Shown here in pieces: positions 52,994-62,814 of a stretch of DNA of 64,000 nucleotides. Position 1 is the stretch's first letter. Each line of letters starts with the position of its first letter. The stretch comes from an uncultured Actinomycetes bacterium (GTDB taxonomy: Bacteria; Actinomycetota; Coriobacteriia; Coriobacteriales; Atopobiaceae). Position numbers and translations under genes: made by a program. The stretch is from contig OMXZ01000007.1 in the NCBI GenBank assembly GCA_900315165.1, forward strand, positions 1 through 64,000, in the 5' to 3' direction. The notes below the pieces were generated by a model that was given only the letters and a program-made list of their open reading frames with translations, had not been told where the DNA came from and searched no databases.

Positions 52994-53197
52994 CACAGAC
53001 GGAAGCCGCGTGATGTCGAATCCACAGACGGAAAGCGCCTGTTTTCCCAATACCACTCGTGCGACTCACAGACGGAGAGCGTGCGATTTGGAAAACCCGC
53101 AGGTCGCGAAAAATCGGAGGCCCTCCGTCTGTGGGCGCGCTCGGGTGAGGCGAGGATTCAAGACCTTCCGTCTGTGAATGGCCGCTTTCCGTCTGTG
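52994..53197. repeat. Six copies of CACAGACGGA, three forward and three inverted
   Basis: Forward copies of CACAGACGGA start at 52994, 53023 and 53067; reverse complements TCCGTCTGTG start at 53124, 53167 and 53188. The arrangement is head-to-head around position 53100. It occupies most of the 389-base gap before metA and overlaps no supportable gene. Confidence 0.8.
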
Positions 53198-53290
53198 TAT
53201 GGCTCGAGCCGGCCCACGGGGCGCGAAGGCCCCGCGGGCGGGCAAAGTGCGCTACAGTTGATGGGCAAAAACGCACCGATAGGAGCTGCA

Positions 53291-54208
53291 ATGCCCATCA
53301 AGATCGCCGACGGGCTTCCCGCAAAGAAGACCCTGCATGAGGAGCACATCTTCGCCCTCGAGGAGGAGGTGGCCAGCCAGCAGAACATTCGCCCGCTGAA
53401 GGTCGCCATCCTCAACCTCATGCCCACCAAGATCGAGACCGAGACCCAGATCCTGCGCCTCATCTCCAAGTCGCCGCTGCAGGTCGACGTGAGCAAGGAT
53501 CATCTGGTCAAGTTCTATGAGCCCTTCGAGGCCTATAGGGACAAGAACTACGACGGCCTGATCATCACGGGCGCCCCCGTCGAGCAGCTGCTCTTCGAGG
53601 AGGTCGACTACTGGGACGAGCTCTGCGAGATCATCGACTGGAGCCAGGAGCACGTCTTTTCCACCATGTACCTGTGCTGGGGCGCGATGGCGGGCCTCTT
53701 CCACCTCTACGGCATCCCCAAGCGCGTGCTGGGCGCCAAGCTCTTCGGCGTCTTCCCCCAGCGCCTCTGCGACGAGTACAACTTCCTGACCAACGGCTTC
53801 GACGAGGTCCACTACATGCCCCACTCGCGCCACGCGGCCATCGACGCGGCGGCCCTCGCCGAGCACCCCGAGCTCCACGTGCTGTCCGAGGGGTTCGACT
53901 CGGGCCCCGCACTCATCGCGACCAACGACTTCCACGAGATCTATGTGACGGGCCACTTCGAGTATGGCCGCGACACCCTGGCCGATGAGTATTGGCGCGA
54001 CTTCCATCGCGGGCTGCCCATCCGCCTGCCGGAGAACTACTTCCCCGATGACAACCCCGAGAACCAACCCATCTTCACCTGGCGCGCCCACGCCAACCTG
54101 CTCTACCGCAACTGGCTCAACTGGGTCTACCAGATGACCCCCTACGAGCTCGAGCGGATCCCGGAGGTCGTGCGCGAACTGCACGAACAGGTGACCGACA
54201 AGTTCTAG
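53291..54208 (+). CDS. metA: Homoserine O-acetyltransferase, MetA type
   Basis: Acylates L-homoserine in methionine synthesis, 305 aa. It has RPLKVAILNLMPTKIETETQ, GAPVEQLLFEEVDYW, the nucleophile Cys130 in YLCWGAMAG, and His/Glu in VTGHFEYGRD. The residue after GAPV is Glu98, equivalent to Glu111 of acetyl-CoA-using Bacillus MetA, whereas E. coli (succinyl) has Gly. Acetyl-CoA is therefore the predicted donor. AGGAGCTGCA precedes the ATG; the frame extends to 52988 through the repeat array and is not used. Confidence 0.9.
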   Translation: MPIKIADGLPAKKTLHEEHIFALEEEVASQQNIRPLKVAILNLMPTKIETETQILRLISKSPLQVDVSKDHLVKFYEPFEAYRDKNYDGLIITGAPVEQLLFEEVDYWDELCEIIDWSQEHVFSTMYLCWGAMAGLFHLYGIPKRVLGAKLFGVFPQRLCDEYNFLTNGFDEVHYMPHSRHAAIDAAALAEHPELHVLSEGFDSGPALIATNDFHEIYVTGHFEYGRDTLADEYWRDFHRGLPIRLPENYFPDDNPENQPIFTWRAHANLLYRNWLNWVYQMTPYELERIPEVVRELHEQVTDKF

Positions 54209-54221
54209 CCAAAGGAGAGGC

Positions 54222-55904
54222 ATGGCAGAGCAAAACCCGATGATGACCGTCGTCGACATGCTGCGCTGCGACGCGCGGCTCTATCCCGACGAGGTGGCGC
54301 TCGTCGAGGTGAACCCCGAGGTCCTTGAGCCGCAGCGTCAGACCTGGCGCGACTTCGACCTCGTTCATTCCACCAAGACCAAGGCCTACCGGCGCGAGAT
54401 CACCTGGCGCGTCTTCGACGAGAAGGCCAACCGCTTCGCCAACCTGCTGATTTCCCGTGGCGTGGGCAAGGGCGACAAGGTCGCGATCCTGCTCTACAAC
54501 TGCTTGGAGTGGCTGCCCATCTATTTCGGCATCCTCAAGACGGGCGCCGTGGTCGTGCCGCTCAATTTCCGCTACACCGGCGCGGAGATCCAGTATTGCC
54601 TGCAGAAGGCCGAGGCCGACGCGCTCGTCTTTGGCCCGGAGTTCCGCAGCCGCGTCGAGGACCGTCTGGGCTCCATCTCGCGCAACCGCCTGCTCTTCTA
54701 TATAGGCGACGACCCCTGCCCGGACTTCGCCGAGGATTACCTCTGGCTCACGTCCAACTGCCCGAGCAACGACCCCAATATCCCGCTTGCGCTGGACGAA
54801 GATGCGGCCATCTATTACTCCTCCGGCACGACCGGCTTCCCCAAGGCCATCCTGCACCCGCACCTGTCGCTCGCGCAGGCGGCCGAGATGGAGGCCCGCC
54901 ACCACGAGACCACCCACGACGACGTCTTCCTCTGCATCCCGCCCCTCTACCATACGGGCGCGAAGTTCCACTGGATGGGGTCGCTCTACACGGGCAGCCG
55001 CGGCGTGCTCCTGCGCGGGGTGAGCCCCCAGACCATCTTCCAGACCGTGAGCGACGAAGGCTGCACGATCGTGTGGCTGCTCGTGCCCTGGGCGCAGGAC
55101 ATCCTGACCGCGATCGAGGAGGGCCAGCTCAATCCCCGCGACTACAAGCTGGACCAGTGGCGCCTCATGCACATCGGCGCCCAGCCCGTGCCCAAGAGCC
55201 TGATCCGCCGCTGGCGCGAGGTCTTCCCGCACCACGCCTACGACACCAACTACGGCCTGTCCGAGTCGACGGGCCCCGGCTGCGTGCACCTTGGCCTCGA
55301 GAACATTGACCATGTCGGCGCCATCGGCAAGCCCGGTTACCGCTGGGAGGCCAAGATCTGCGACGACGACGGCCATGAGGTGCAGCAGGGCGAGGCCGGC
55401 GAGCTGTGGGTCAAGGGCCCCGGTGTCATGCGCTGCTACTACGGCGACCCCAAGGCCACGGCCGAGGCGCTGCGTGACGGCTGGCTGCTCACGGGCGACA
55501 TGGCCCGCCAGGACGAGGACGGCTTCTACTGGCTGGTCGACCGCAAGAAGGACGTCATCATCATGGGCGGCGAGAACATCTATCCCGTCCAGATCGAGGA
55601 CTTCATCGCGGGTCACCCCGCCGTGCAGGACGTGGCCGTGATCGGCGTGCCCGACGAGCGCCTGGGCGAGAAGAGCCTGGCCGTCATCCAGCTCAAGCCC
55701 AACCACTTGGACGCCGACGGCAACCCCACCGACATCACGGAGCAGGACATCAACGACTTCTGCCTCGACCTGCCGCGCTACAAGCGCCCGCGCAAGATCG
55801 TCTTTGCGCCCGTGCCGCGCAACGCGACGGGCAAGATCGAGAAGCCCAAGCTGCGCCGCATCTACGGCGGCGAGGGCCTGGTCGCGCGCGAGAACGAAGC
55901 ATAG
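54222..55904 (+). CDS. AMP-forming acyl/aryl-CoA synthetase
   Basis: A 560-aa ANL-superfamily ligase. It has P-loop YYSSGTTGFPKA, the aromatic-binding region YGLSESTG, TGDMARQDEDGF, hinge DRKKDVIIMGGENIYP, and catalytic Lys in NATGKIEKPK. It is followed 55 bases on by iorA and probably shares its operon. With IorAB it may interconvert aryl acetates and their CoA thioesters, for instance in aromatic amino-acid breakdown; that substrate range is inferred from the neighbours. AAAGGAGAGGC precedes the ATG. Confidence 0.87.
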   Translation: MAEQNPMMTVVDMLRCDARLYPDEVALVEVNPEVLEPQRQTWRDFDLVHSTKTKAYRREITWRVFDEKANRFANLLISRGVGKGDKVAILLYNCLEWLPIYFGILKTGAVVVPLNFRYTGAEIQYCLQKAEADALVFGPEFRSRVEDRLGSISRNRLLFYIGDDPCPDFAEDYLWLTSNCPSNDPNIPLALDEDAAIYYSSGTTGFPKAILHPHLSLAQAAEMEARHHETTHDDVFLCIPPLYHTGAKFHWMGSLYTGSRGVLLRGVSPQTIFQTVSDEGCTIVWLLVPWAQDILTAIEEGQLNPRDYKLDQWRLMHIGAQPVPKSLIRRWREVFPHHAYDTNYGLSESTGPGCVHLGLENIDHVGAIGKPGYRWEAKICDDDGHEVQQGEAGELWVKGPGVMRCYYGDPKATAEALRDGWLLTGDMARQDEDGFYWLVDRKKDVIIMGGENIYPVQIEDFIAGHPAVQDVAVIGVPDERLGEKSLAVIQLKPNHLDADGNPTDITEQDINDFCLDLPRYKRPRKIVFAPVPRNATGKIEKPKLRRIYGGEGLVARENEA

Positions 55905-55958
55905 GGAAGAAGGTCGCGCCGCCGCACCCGGCGCGCGCGTGGGAGAGGAAGGAACGAT

Positions 55959-57755
55959 ATGCCCAAGCAGCTGCTTTCCGGCAACGAGGCCATCGCCCTG
56001 GGCGCCTGGGAGGCCGGCGTCAGGCTCGGCGTGGGCTACCCCGGCACGCCGTCCACCGAGACGCTCGAGAACCTCGTGGGCTACGAAGGGGTCCATTGCG
56101 AGTGGTCGCCCAACGAGAAGGTCGCGCTCGAGACCGCGCTGGGCGGCTCGATCGGCGGCGCCCGCAGCTTCGCCACGATGAAGCATGTCGGCCTGAACGT
56201 CGCAGCCGACCCCTTCATGTCCGCCACCAACACGGGTGTCGGCGGCGGCCTCGTAATCCTCGTGGCCGACGACCCCTCCTGCTATTCCTCCCAGAACGAG
56301 CAGGACTCCCGCTACTATGCCGCCTTCGCGCGCGTCCCCTGCCTCGACCCCTCCGACAGCCAGGAGGCCTACGAGATGGCCCGCGCCGCGTGGGACCTCT
56401 CCGAGCGTTTCGACACGCCCGTGATGCTGCACGAGACCATGCGCATCGCCCACACCAAGACCCTCGTGGAAGCCGCGGGCGAGCGTACCGAGCACGAGCC
56501 CGCGCCCTACCAGAGCCAGGCCAACAAGTACGTGATGATGCCCGCCTTTGCCGTGCGCCGCCGCGCCGAGAAGGACCGCCTGTGCGACGAGATGGCCGCC
56601 TGGGTGGAGGAAACCGAGCTCAACCGCGTGGAGCTGCGCGACCGGTCGGTCGGCATCGTGGTGGCCGGCGCGCTCTATCAGCACGTCCGCGAGGCGCTGC
56701 CCGAGGCCTCCGTCCTCAAGCTGGGCGTGACCTGGCCGCTGCCCGCCAAGACCGTGCGCGACTTCGCGGCCCAGGTCGACAAGCTCTATGTGGTCGAGGA
56801 GACCTGCACGTACTTTGCCGACGCCGTCCGCGCGATGGGCGTCGAGGTCGCGACCCCGCCCGCCGGCCCCCTGCCGCGCGCGGGCGAGGTGAGCCCCGCC
56901 CAGATCAAGGCCGCCTTCGGCGTGGGCGCCCCCGAGCACGCGGACGCCGCGACCGACCTGCCGGGCCGCCCGCCCACCTTCTGCGCCGGCTGCCCGCACC
57001 GTCTTGTCTTCACGGAGCTCCGCCGCATGAAGGCCATCGTGACCGGCGACATCGGCTGCTATACGCTCGGCGCCGGCGCGCCCTTCAAGGCCGTCGACAC
57101 CGTCATCGACATGGGCGCCAGCCTGTCCATGGCCCACGGCATGGAGCTCGCGGGCGCGGGCGAGGCCACGGGCCGTCCCATCATCGGCGTGATCGGCGAC
57201 TCCACCTTCGCCCACTCCGGTATCACGAGCCTGCTCGGCACCGTCTACAACGGCGGCACGGGCACGCTCTGCATCCTCGACAACCGCACGACCGCGATGA
57301 CCGGCGCCCAGGGCAACCCCTGCAACGGCATCACCCTGGCCGAGCAGGCCGCGGGCGCAAACCCGCTCAAGCCCCTGGACAACCCCGCCGGCAAGGCGCT
57401 CGACCTTATCGCCCTCTGCCAGGCCATCGGCGTGGACGAGGTCGAGCAGGTCGACGCGCAGAACCTTAAGGAGGTCCGCCGTGCGCTCAAGGATGCGGTC
57501 AGCCACACGGATAAGCTCTCCGTGATCATCTTCAAGTCGCCCTGCCGCCTGATCGACCGCAGCCGCGCGGCCGCCCCGACCATCACGGACTGCCGCAAGT
57601 GCGGCGCCTGCATCCAGATCGGCTGCCCCGCGCTCGGCCGCGACGCCGAGGGTCACGCCCAGATCGACGTCAGCCAGTGCATCGGCTGCGGCCAGTGCGT
57701 GCAGGTCTGCCCCTTTGGCTGCATCCAGTTCGCCGACACCCCGAAGGAGGCCTAG
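55959..57755 (+). CDS. iorA: Indolepyruvate:ferredoxin oxidoreductase, alpha subunit
   Basis: TPP-dependent subunit, 598 aa, that oxidatively decarboxylates aryl pyruvates to aryl-CoA with ferredoxin. It has LLSGNEAIALGAWEAGVRLGVGYPGTPSTE, FCAGCPHR, the TPP motif GDSTFAHSG...NRTTAMTG, and a C-terminal dicluster ferredoxin domain (CRKCGACIQIGCPA and CIGCGQCVQVCPFGC). The first cluster motif has C-x2-C-x2-C-x3-C spacing with GCP. GGAAGGAACGAT precedes the ATG. iorB starts 3 bases past its stop. Confidence 0.94.
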   Translation: MPKQLLSGNEAIALGAWEAGVRLGVGYPGTPSTETLENLVGYEGVHCEWSPNEKVALETALGGSIGGARSFATMKHVGLNVAADPFMSATNTGVGGGLVILVADDPSCYSSQNEQDSRYYAAFARVPCLDPSDSQEAYEMARAAWDLSERFDTPVMLHETMRIAHTKTLVEAAGERTEHEPAPYQSQANKYVMMPAFAVRRRAEKDRLCDEMAAWVEETELNRVELRDRSVGIVVAGALYQHVREALPEASVLKLGVTWPLPAKTVRDFAAQVDKLYVVEETCTYFADAVRAMGVEVATPPAGPLPRAGEVSPAQIKAAFGVGAPEHADAATDLPGRPPTFCAGCPHRLVFTELRRMKAIVTGDIGCYTLGAGAPFKAVDTVIDMGASLSMAHGMELAGAGEATGRPIIGVIGDSTFAHSGITSLLGTVYNGGTGTLCILDNRTTAMTGAQGNPCNGITLAEQAAGANPLKPLDNPAGKALDLIALCQAIGVDEVEQVDAQNLKEVRRALKDAVSHTDKLSVIIFKSPCRLIDRSRAAAPTITDCRKCGACIQIGCPALGRDAEGHAQIDVSQCIGCGQCVQVCPFGCIQFADTPKEA

Positions 57756-57757
57756 CC

Positions 57758-58402
57758 ATGCCCCACTACGTCACCAAAGACACGGCCATCGAGGCGGCTG
57801 ACGCCTCCGCCTACGCCGACCAGTTCGCTGCGACGCGCACCATCCTGCTGGTGGGTGTGGGAGGTCAGGGCACCATCCTGGCCGGCAACATCCTCGCGAT
57901 GACCGCGGCCGAGGCTGGCCTCGACGTCAAGGTCTCCGAGATCCACGGTATGTCCCAGCGCGGCGGCTCGGTCTCCACGACCATCCGCGTGGGCCAGCGC
58001 GTGGACTCCATGATCGCCGACCCCGGCACGGTCGACGTGCTCGTGGCCTTCGAGGCCATGGAAGCCCTGCGCTACCAGCAGTTTGTCGCGCCGGGCGGCA
58101 AAGTCTTCGTCAACGACACGTCCATCACGCCCGTGCCCGTCAACATCGGCGCGGCCACGATGCCCGAGCGCGTGCCCGAGCGTCTGGGCGACCTGGGCGC
58201 CACGGTGATCGACGCCGACGGCATCGCCCGCGAAATCGGCAGCCCCCGCTCCGCCAACGTCGTGCTGGTCGGCGCGCTTTCGACCGCCCTGCCCTTCTCG
58301 GTCGACGAGTGGGAGGATGCCGTCCGCCGTCGCGTCCCGCCCAAGACGATCGACGCCAACCTGGCCGCCTTCCGCCGTGGTCGCGAGGCCGCTGGCGCGT
58401 AA
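57758..58402 (+). CDS. iorB: Indolepyruvate:ferredoxin oxidoreductase, beta subunit
   Basis: A 214-aa gamma-type domain of the 2-oxoacid oxidoreductase family that binds CoA. After about 25 variable residues it reads TILLVGVGGQGTILAGNILA, EIHGMSQRGGSVSTTIRVG and FEAMEALRYQQFVAPGG. It pairs with IorA as a heterodimer. The start at 57758 follows AAGGAGG, which lies within the iorA 3' end; the frame opens earlier without support. Confidence 0.93.
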   Translation: MPHYVTKDTAIEAADASAYADQFAATRTILLVGVGGQGTILAGNILAMTAAEAGLDVKVSEIHGMSQRGGSVSTTIRVGQRVDSMIADPGTVDVLVAFEAMEALRYQQFVAPGGKVFVNDTSITPVPVNIGAATMPERVPERLGDLGATVIDADGIAREIGSPRSANVVLVGALSTALPFSVDEWEDAVRRRVPPKTIDANLAAFRRGREAAGA

Positions 58403-58715
58403 CGTGTAGAACGTGGCTCGCGCCTCGCACGCGTGCCGCTGCGCCGCCCACCAGTGCGCCATCGCATCGCCGTCCTCCACGACCATGCGTTGGCCCGCAC
58501 TTGTGCACCTTCTCGTCATCGCCTCTGCACGCGCCTCACAGAGCAGAGGAGCATCGAGAAGGAAAAGCCCAGGTCGCACACTCTCGACCCTCGTCTGCTC
58601 CGTATGGATCGAAGCGGCTCCGAGAGGGTCGTCGCGGAAGCGCATCGATTTCTGGGTATTCCCGACAAATGGGGCCCGAATGTACGAAGCGGGGCAGGGG
58701 GAAGGGCTCTGGCTT
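58403..58715. other. Gap after iorB without a supportable gene
   Basis: About 310 bases. Frames exist on both strands but none has a start signal or a recognisable product. CCTCTGC (58522-58528) and GCAGAGG (58543-58549) can pair but are not followed by T. No convincing terminator of the ior operon is seen. Confidence 0.4.
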
Positions 58716-58980
58716 ACCAACGATGTGAGGGTGCGAGTTACAAACGCGCAGGTCAGTACTTTCGCACCCCCATATCGTTGGTCATGCTGTTACCAACGAT
58801 ATGGGGGTGTGGACGAAGAAATCCCAGATAAATCGGTCGATACCCCCGCATCGTTGGTGGCAGATACCAACGATGCGGGGGTGCGGGGCAGCGGTTCACC
58901 AACGATGCGGGGGTGCGGGGCAGCGGTTCACCAACGATGCGGGGGTGCGGGAAGGCCAGCGACCAACGACACGCGGGCGC
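58716..58980. repeat. Palindromic repeat cluster B
   Basis: It contains a half unit (58716-58733), a perfect 18-bp palindrome pair CACCCCCATATCGTTGGT/ACCAACGATATGGGGGTG (58765-58808), and a second full unit (about 58842-58884). Two tandem right-arm copies follow, each preceded by GGGGCAGCGGTTC (about 58898-58947), then a degenerate arm (58962-58980). The spacer at 58822-58835 again contains CCCAGATAAATC, as in cluster A. It lies upstream of nifJ. Confidence 0.85.
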
Positions 58981-59174
58981 TGGAGCGGGCGGGGTATTCG
59001 CTGAATTCCTACTCAAAAAGAGGTATTTTCCAGCCCAAACTTTCCCCGATATTGCATTCTTTGTCGCGTCGGGGCGGGGGCTTTTGGGTTAAAACTATAG
59101 AGTGTGTGTATTGCGTTTCCGACCGCTGCGCCCGCACCGGCGTCCGCATCGGGAGGAACAAGGAGAGGAGTGTC

Positions 59175-62100
59175 ATGGATCGCAAGTTCAAGTCCATGGA
59201 CGGCAACGAGGCGGCGGCGTGGGCGTCGTATGCCTTCACCGAGGTGGCGGGCATCTACCCGATTACGCCGTCCAGCCCCATGGCCGACCACGTCGACCAG
59301 TGGGCTGCCCAGGGCATCAAGAACATCTTCGGTAACCCGGTCAAGGTTATCGAGATGGAGTCCGAGTCCGGCGCCTCCGGCACCGTTCACGGCTCGCTGG
59401 GCACCGGCGCGCTCACGACGACCTACACGGCGTCGCAGGGCCTGCTGCTCATGATCCCGAACATGTACAAGATCGCCGCCGAGCGCCTCCCGGGCGTCTT
59501 TCACGTGTCCGCCCGTCAGGTCGCCACGCATGCCCTGAACATCTTCGGCGACCACTCCGACGTCATGGCCTGCCGCCAGACCGGCTTCGCCATGCTCGCC
59601 GAGAGCAACGTCCAGCAGGTCATGGACCTCGCGCCCGTCGCGCACCTGTCCGCCATCGAGGGCCGTCTGCCCTTCCTGAACTTCTTCGACGGCTTCCGTA
59701 CCTCGCACGAGATCCAGAAGATTGCCGTCTGGGACTTCGACGACCTCAAGGACATGGTCGATATGGACGCCGTCAAGGCCTTCCGCAACCACGCCCTGAA
59801 CCCGGAGCACCCGCATGCCCGCGGCTCGCACGAGAACGGCGACATCTACTTCCAGCACCGCGAGGCCATCAACGGCGCCTATGAAGCCCTGCCCGCGATC
59901 GTGGAAGACTACATGAACAAGGTCAACGCCAAGCTCGGCACCGACTACGGCCTGTTCAACTACTACGGCGCTCCCGACGCCGACCGCGTCGTGATCTGCA
60001 TGGCTTCCTTCTGCGACACCCTCAAGGAGGTCATCGACTACCTCAACGCCCATGGCGAGAAGGTCGGCCTGATCGAGGTGCACCTCTTCCGTCCGTTCTC
60101 CATCAAGCACTTCGTCGACGTGCTGCCCGAGACGGCCAAGAAGATCGCCGTCCTCGACCGCACCAAGGAGCCCGGCTCCATCGGCGAGCCCCTCTACGAG
60201 GACGTCATCTCCGCGCTCTATGAGGCCGGCATTACCGACCGCATCGTGGTCGGCGGCCGCTATGGCCTGGGCTCCAAGGACGAGCAGCCCGCTGCCGCCT
60301 TCTCGGTCTACGAGGAGCTCAAGAAGGACGCCCCCGCCCGCGAGTTCACCATCGGCATCGTGGACGACGTCACCAACCTGTCGCTCCCGATGGATCCCGA
60401 CGCCCCCAACACCGCTGCCCCCGGCACCATCGAGTGCAAGTTCTGGGGTCTCGGCGGCGACGGTACCGTCGGTGCCAACAAGAACTCCATCAAGATCATC
60501 GGCGACCACACCGACAAGTACGTCCAGGCCTACTTCCAGTACGACTCCAAGAAGACCGGCGGCGTCACCATCAGGGCTTCAAGATGGCCCAGGACATCAA
60601 GCCGGGCGGCACCTTCCTGATCAACTGCCAGTGGAAGCCCGAGGATCTCGGCCGTCACCTCAACGCCGAGGCCAAGCGCTACATCGCCAAGAACAACATC
60701 AACGTCTACCTCATCGACGCCGTTGACCTGGCCGCCAAGGTTGGCATGGGCAAGCGCACCAACACCACCCTGCAGTCTGCCTTCTTCGCCCTGGCCCAGG
60801 TCCTTCCCGCCGAGGAGGCCATCCAGTACATGAAGGATGCGGCGACCAAGTCCTACGCCAAGAAGGGCCAGGAGATCGTCGACAACAACCACAAGGCCAT
60901 CGACGCCGGTGCCACCGCCTTCGTCAAGTTCGACGTGCCCGCCGACTGGGCCAACGCCACCGACGACGACCCCGAGGCCCAGCTCACCGGCCGCGAGGAG
61001 ATCGTCAAGCAGGTCAAGGCCATCACCATCCCGGTCAACAACATGGACGGCGACAGCCTGCCCGTGTCCGCCTTCATGGACTACGCCGACGGCCAGTGGG
61101 TCACCGGCGCCTCCCAGTACGAGAAGCGCGGCACCGCGGTCATGGTCCCGCATTGGAACCCCAACAACTGCATCCAGTGCGGCCAGTGCTCCTATGTCTG
61201 CTCGCACGCCACGATTCGCCTGGTCGCCATGGACGAGGCCGAGGCCGCTTCCGCGCCTGAGACCATGCGTTCCATCGACGCCATCGGCCCCAAGGCCAAG
61301 GGCATGAAGTTCGCCGTGGTCGTCTCCCCGCTCGACTGCATGGGCTGCTACAACTGCGTGGCCGTCTGCCCGGGCAAGAAGGGCGAGAAGGCCCTCACCA
61401 TGGTGCCGCAGGCCGACGAGGCCGTCGAGCAGGCCAGCTTCGACTACGCCGTGGCCGAGGTCGCCGACAAGCCCGAGCTGCAGTCCGACAACGTCAAGGG
61501 CTCCCAGTTCCGTCAGCCCTATCTGGAGTTCTCCGGCTCCTGCGCCGGCTGCGCCGAGACCGCATACGCGCGCCTCGTCACCCAGCTCTACGGCGACCAC
61601 ATGTTCATCTCCAACGCCACCGGCTGCTCCTCGATCTGGGGCAACCCGGGCGCCGTCTCGCCGTTCACGGTCAACAAGGCCGGCCACGGCCCCGCGTGGA
61701 ACAACTCCCTCTTCGAGGACAACGCGGAGCACGGCCTGGGCATGTACCTCGGCTATCAGGCCGTCCAGAACGAGCTGAAGGAGCACGCCTCCAAGCTCGC
61801 CCAGGGCGAGGGCGCTGCCGCCGAGGCCGCCACTGCCTGGCTCGAGTCCCTCGGCACCTATGAGGACAGCAAGGCCGCCGCGGTCAAGCTGCTCGACGCC
61901 ATCGCGGGCTCCGACGACGCGGACGCCAAGTACCTGCGCGAGAACGGCCAGTACCTCACCAAGAAGAGCTTCTGGATCTTCGGCGGCGACGGCTGGGCGT
62001 ATGACATCGGCTTCGGCGGCCTGGACCACGTCCTTGCCTCCGGCAACAACGTCAACGTCTTCGTCTTCGACACCGAGATCTACTCCAACACGGGCGGCCA

Positions 62101-62620
62101 GGTCTCCAAGGCGTCCAACCTCGGCCAGCTCGGCCAGTTCGCCGCTTCCGGCAAGCCGACCAAGAAGAAGAGCCTGGCGGAGATCGAGATGACCTACGGC
62201 TACGTCTACGTCGCCCAGGTCGCCATGAGCGCCAACCCCAACCAGCTGCTCAAGGCCATCAAGGAGGCCGAGGCCTACGACGGCCCGTCCCTGATCATCG
62301 GCTACTGCCCGTGCGAGCTGCACTCCATCAAGAAGGGCGGCATGATGCACTGCCAGGAGGAGATGAAGCGCGCCGTGGATTGCGGCTACTGGAACCTCTT
62401 CCGCTTCAACCCCGCCGCCGAGGAGGGCAAGAAGTTCACGCTCGACTCCAAGGAGCCGAAGGGTGGCTACCAGGAGTTCCTGCAGAACGAGGCCCGCTAC
62501 GCCGGCCTGATGCGTTCCTTCCCCGATCGCGCCGAGGAGCTCTTCGCGCAGAACGAGGAGGCCGCCATGGCTCGCTACGCGCACCTGCTCAAGCTCAAGG
62601 AGATGTACGCGGAGGCCTAG
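59175..62620 (+). pseudogene. nifJ: Pyruvate:ferredoxin (flavodoxin) oxidoreductase with internal frame-breaking deletion
   Basis: The gene reads in two frames. Codons 1-466 (to about 60572) give a normal PFOR start (MDRKFKSMDGNEAAAWASYAFTEVAGIYPITPSSP) through DKYVQAYFQYDSKKTGGVTI. The second frame resumes at FKMAQDIKPGGTFLINC (60578) and runs to 62620. It carries CIQCGQCSYVCSH, CMGCYNCVAVCPG, CAGCAET, and the TPP motif GDGWAYDIGFGGLDHV...SNTGGQ. Between the parts, the ~30-residue family segment SHLRFG...ADFVACH is missing, and the loss is 3n+1 bases. The protein would stop at 60620. Either the gene is inactive or the assembly dropped about 94 bases. The start follows AGGAGAGGAG. Confidence 0.85.
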
Positions 62621-62716
62621 TCCTCACGTCGCTCCGTGCGGGGGCGCCGGTTCGTCCGTGTGCACCCCGCGCCCGCTGAGCCGGCCGCGTCGCTAGCGTA
62701 CGCGTTCTGGCACGTC

Positions 62717-62746
62717 AGCCCTGGGATTTCGGTCCCGGGGCTTTTT
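62717..62746 (+). terminator. Terminator after nifJ
   Basis: AGCCCTGGGA pairs with TCCCGGGGCT (one G-U pair) around TTTCGG, followed by TTTTT. Confidence 0.9.
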
Positions 62747-62814
62747 GTGTCGCCGCCCTCCGCGTATCTCTCGTGTTGCCACTGCACTCCGCGCTCCAGC
62801 GCCCTTCGCGCCCC

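Noticed and set aside
52988-53290. N-terminal extension of MetA over the repeat array
   Set aside because: The extension encodes only the CACAGACGGA repeats; AGGAGCTGCA and the family start MPIKIADGLP lie at 53291.
54117-57656. A 1179-aa open frame on the minus strand opposite the CoA ligase and iorA
   Set aside because: Its sequence is low-complexity (Gly, Ala, Val, His, Asp rich) and is the mirror of high-GC codon bias in two well-identified plus-strand genes. It has no domain and no ribosome site. Similar antisense frames at 10103-11959 and 60530-62584 were rejected for the same reason.
58885-58980. CRISPR-like tandem repeat
   Set aside because: Units are near-contiguous palindrome arms without unique spacers of constant length, and no cas genes are present.
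58413-59174. N-terminal extension of nifJ by 254 residues
   Set aside because: The extra sequence translates the palindromic repeats and lacks any PFOR similarity; a strong ribosome site and the family's normal start are at 59175.
60570-60620. Programmed frameshifting in nifJ
   Set aside because: There is no slippery heptamer or stimulatory structure, and about 30 conserved residues are missing, which a frameshift alone cannot explain.
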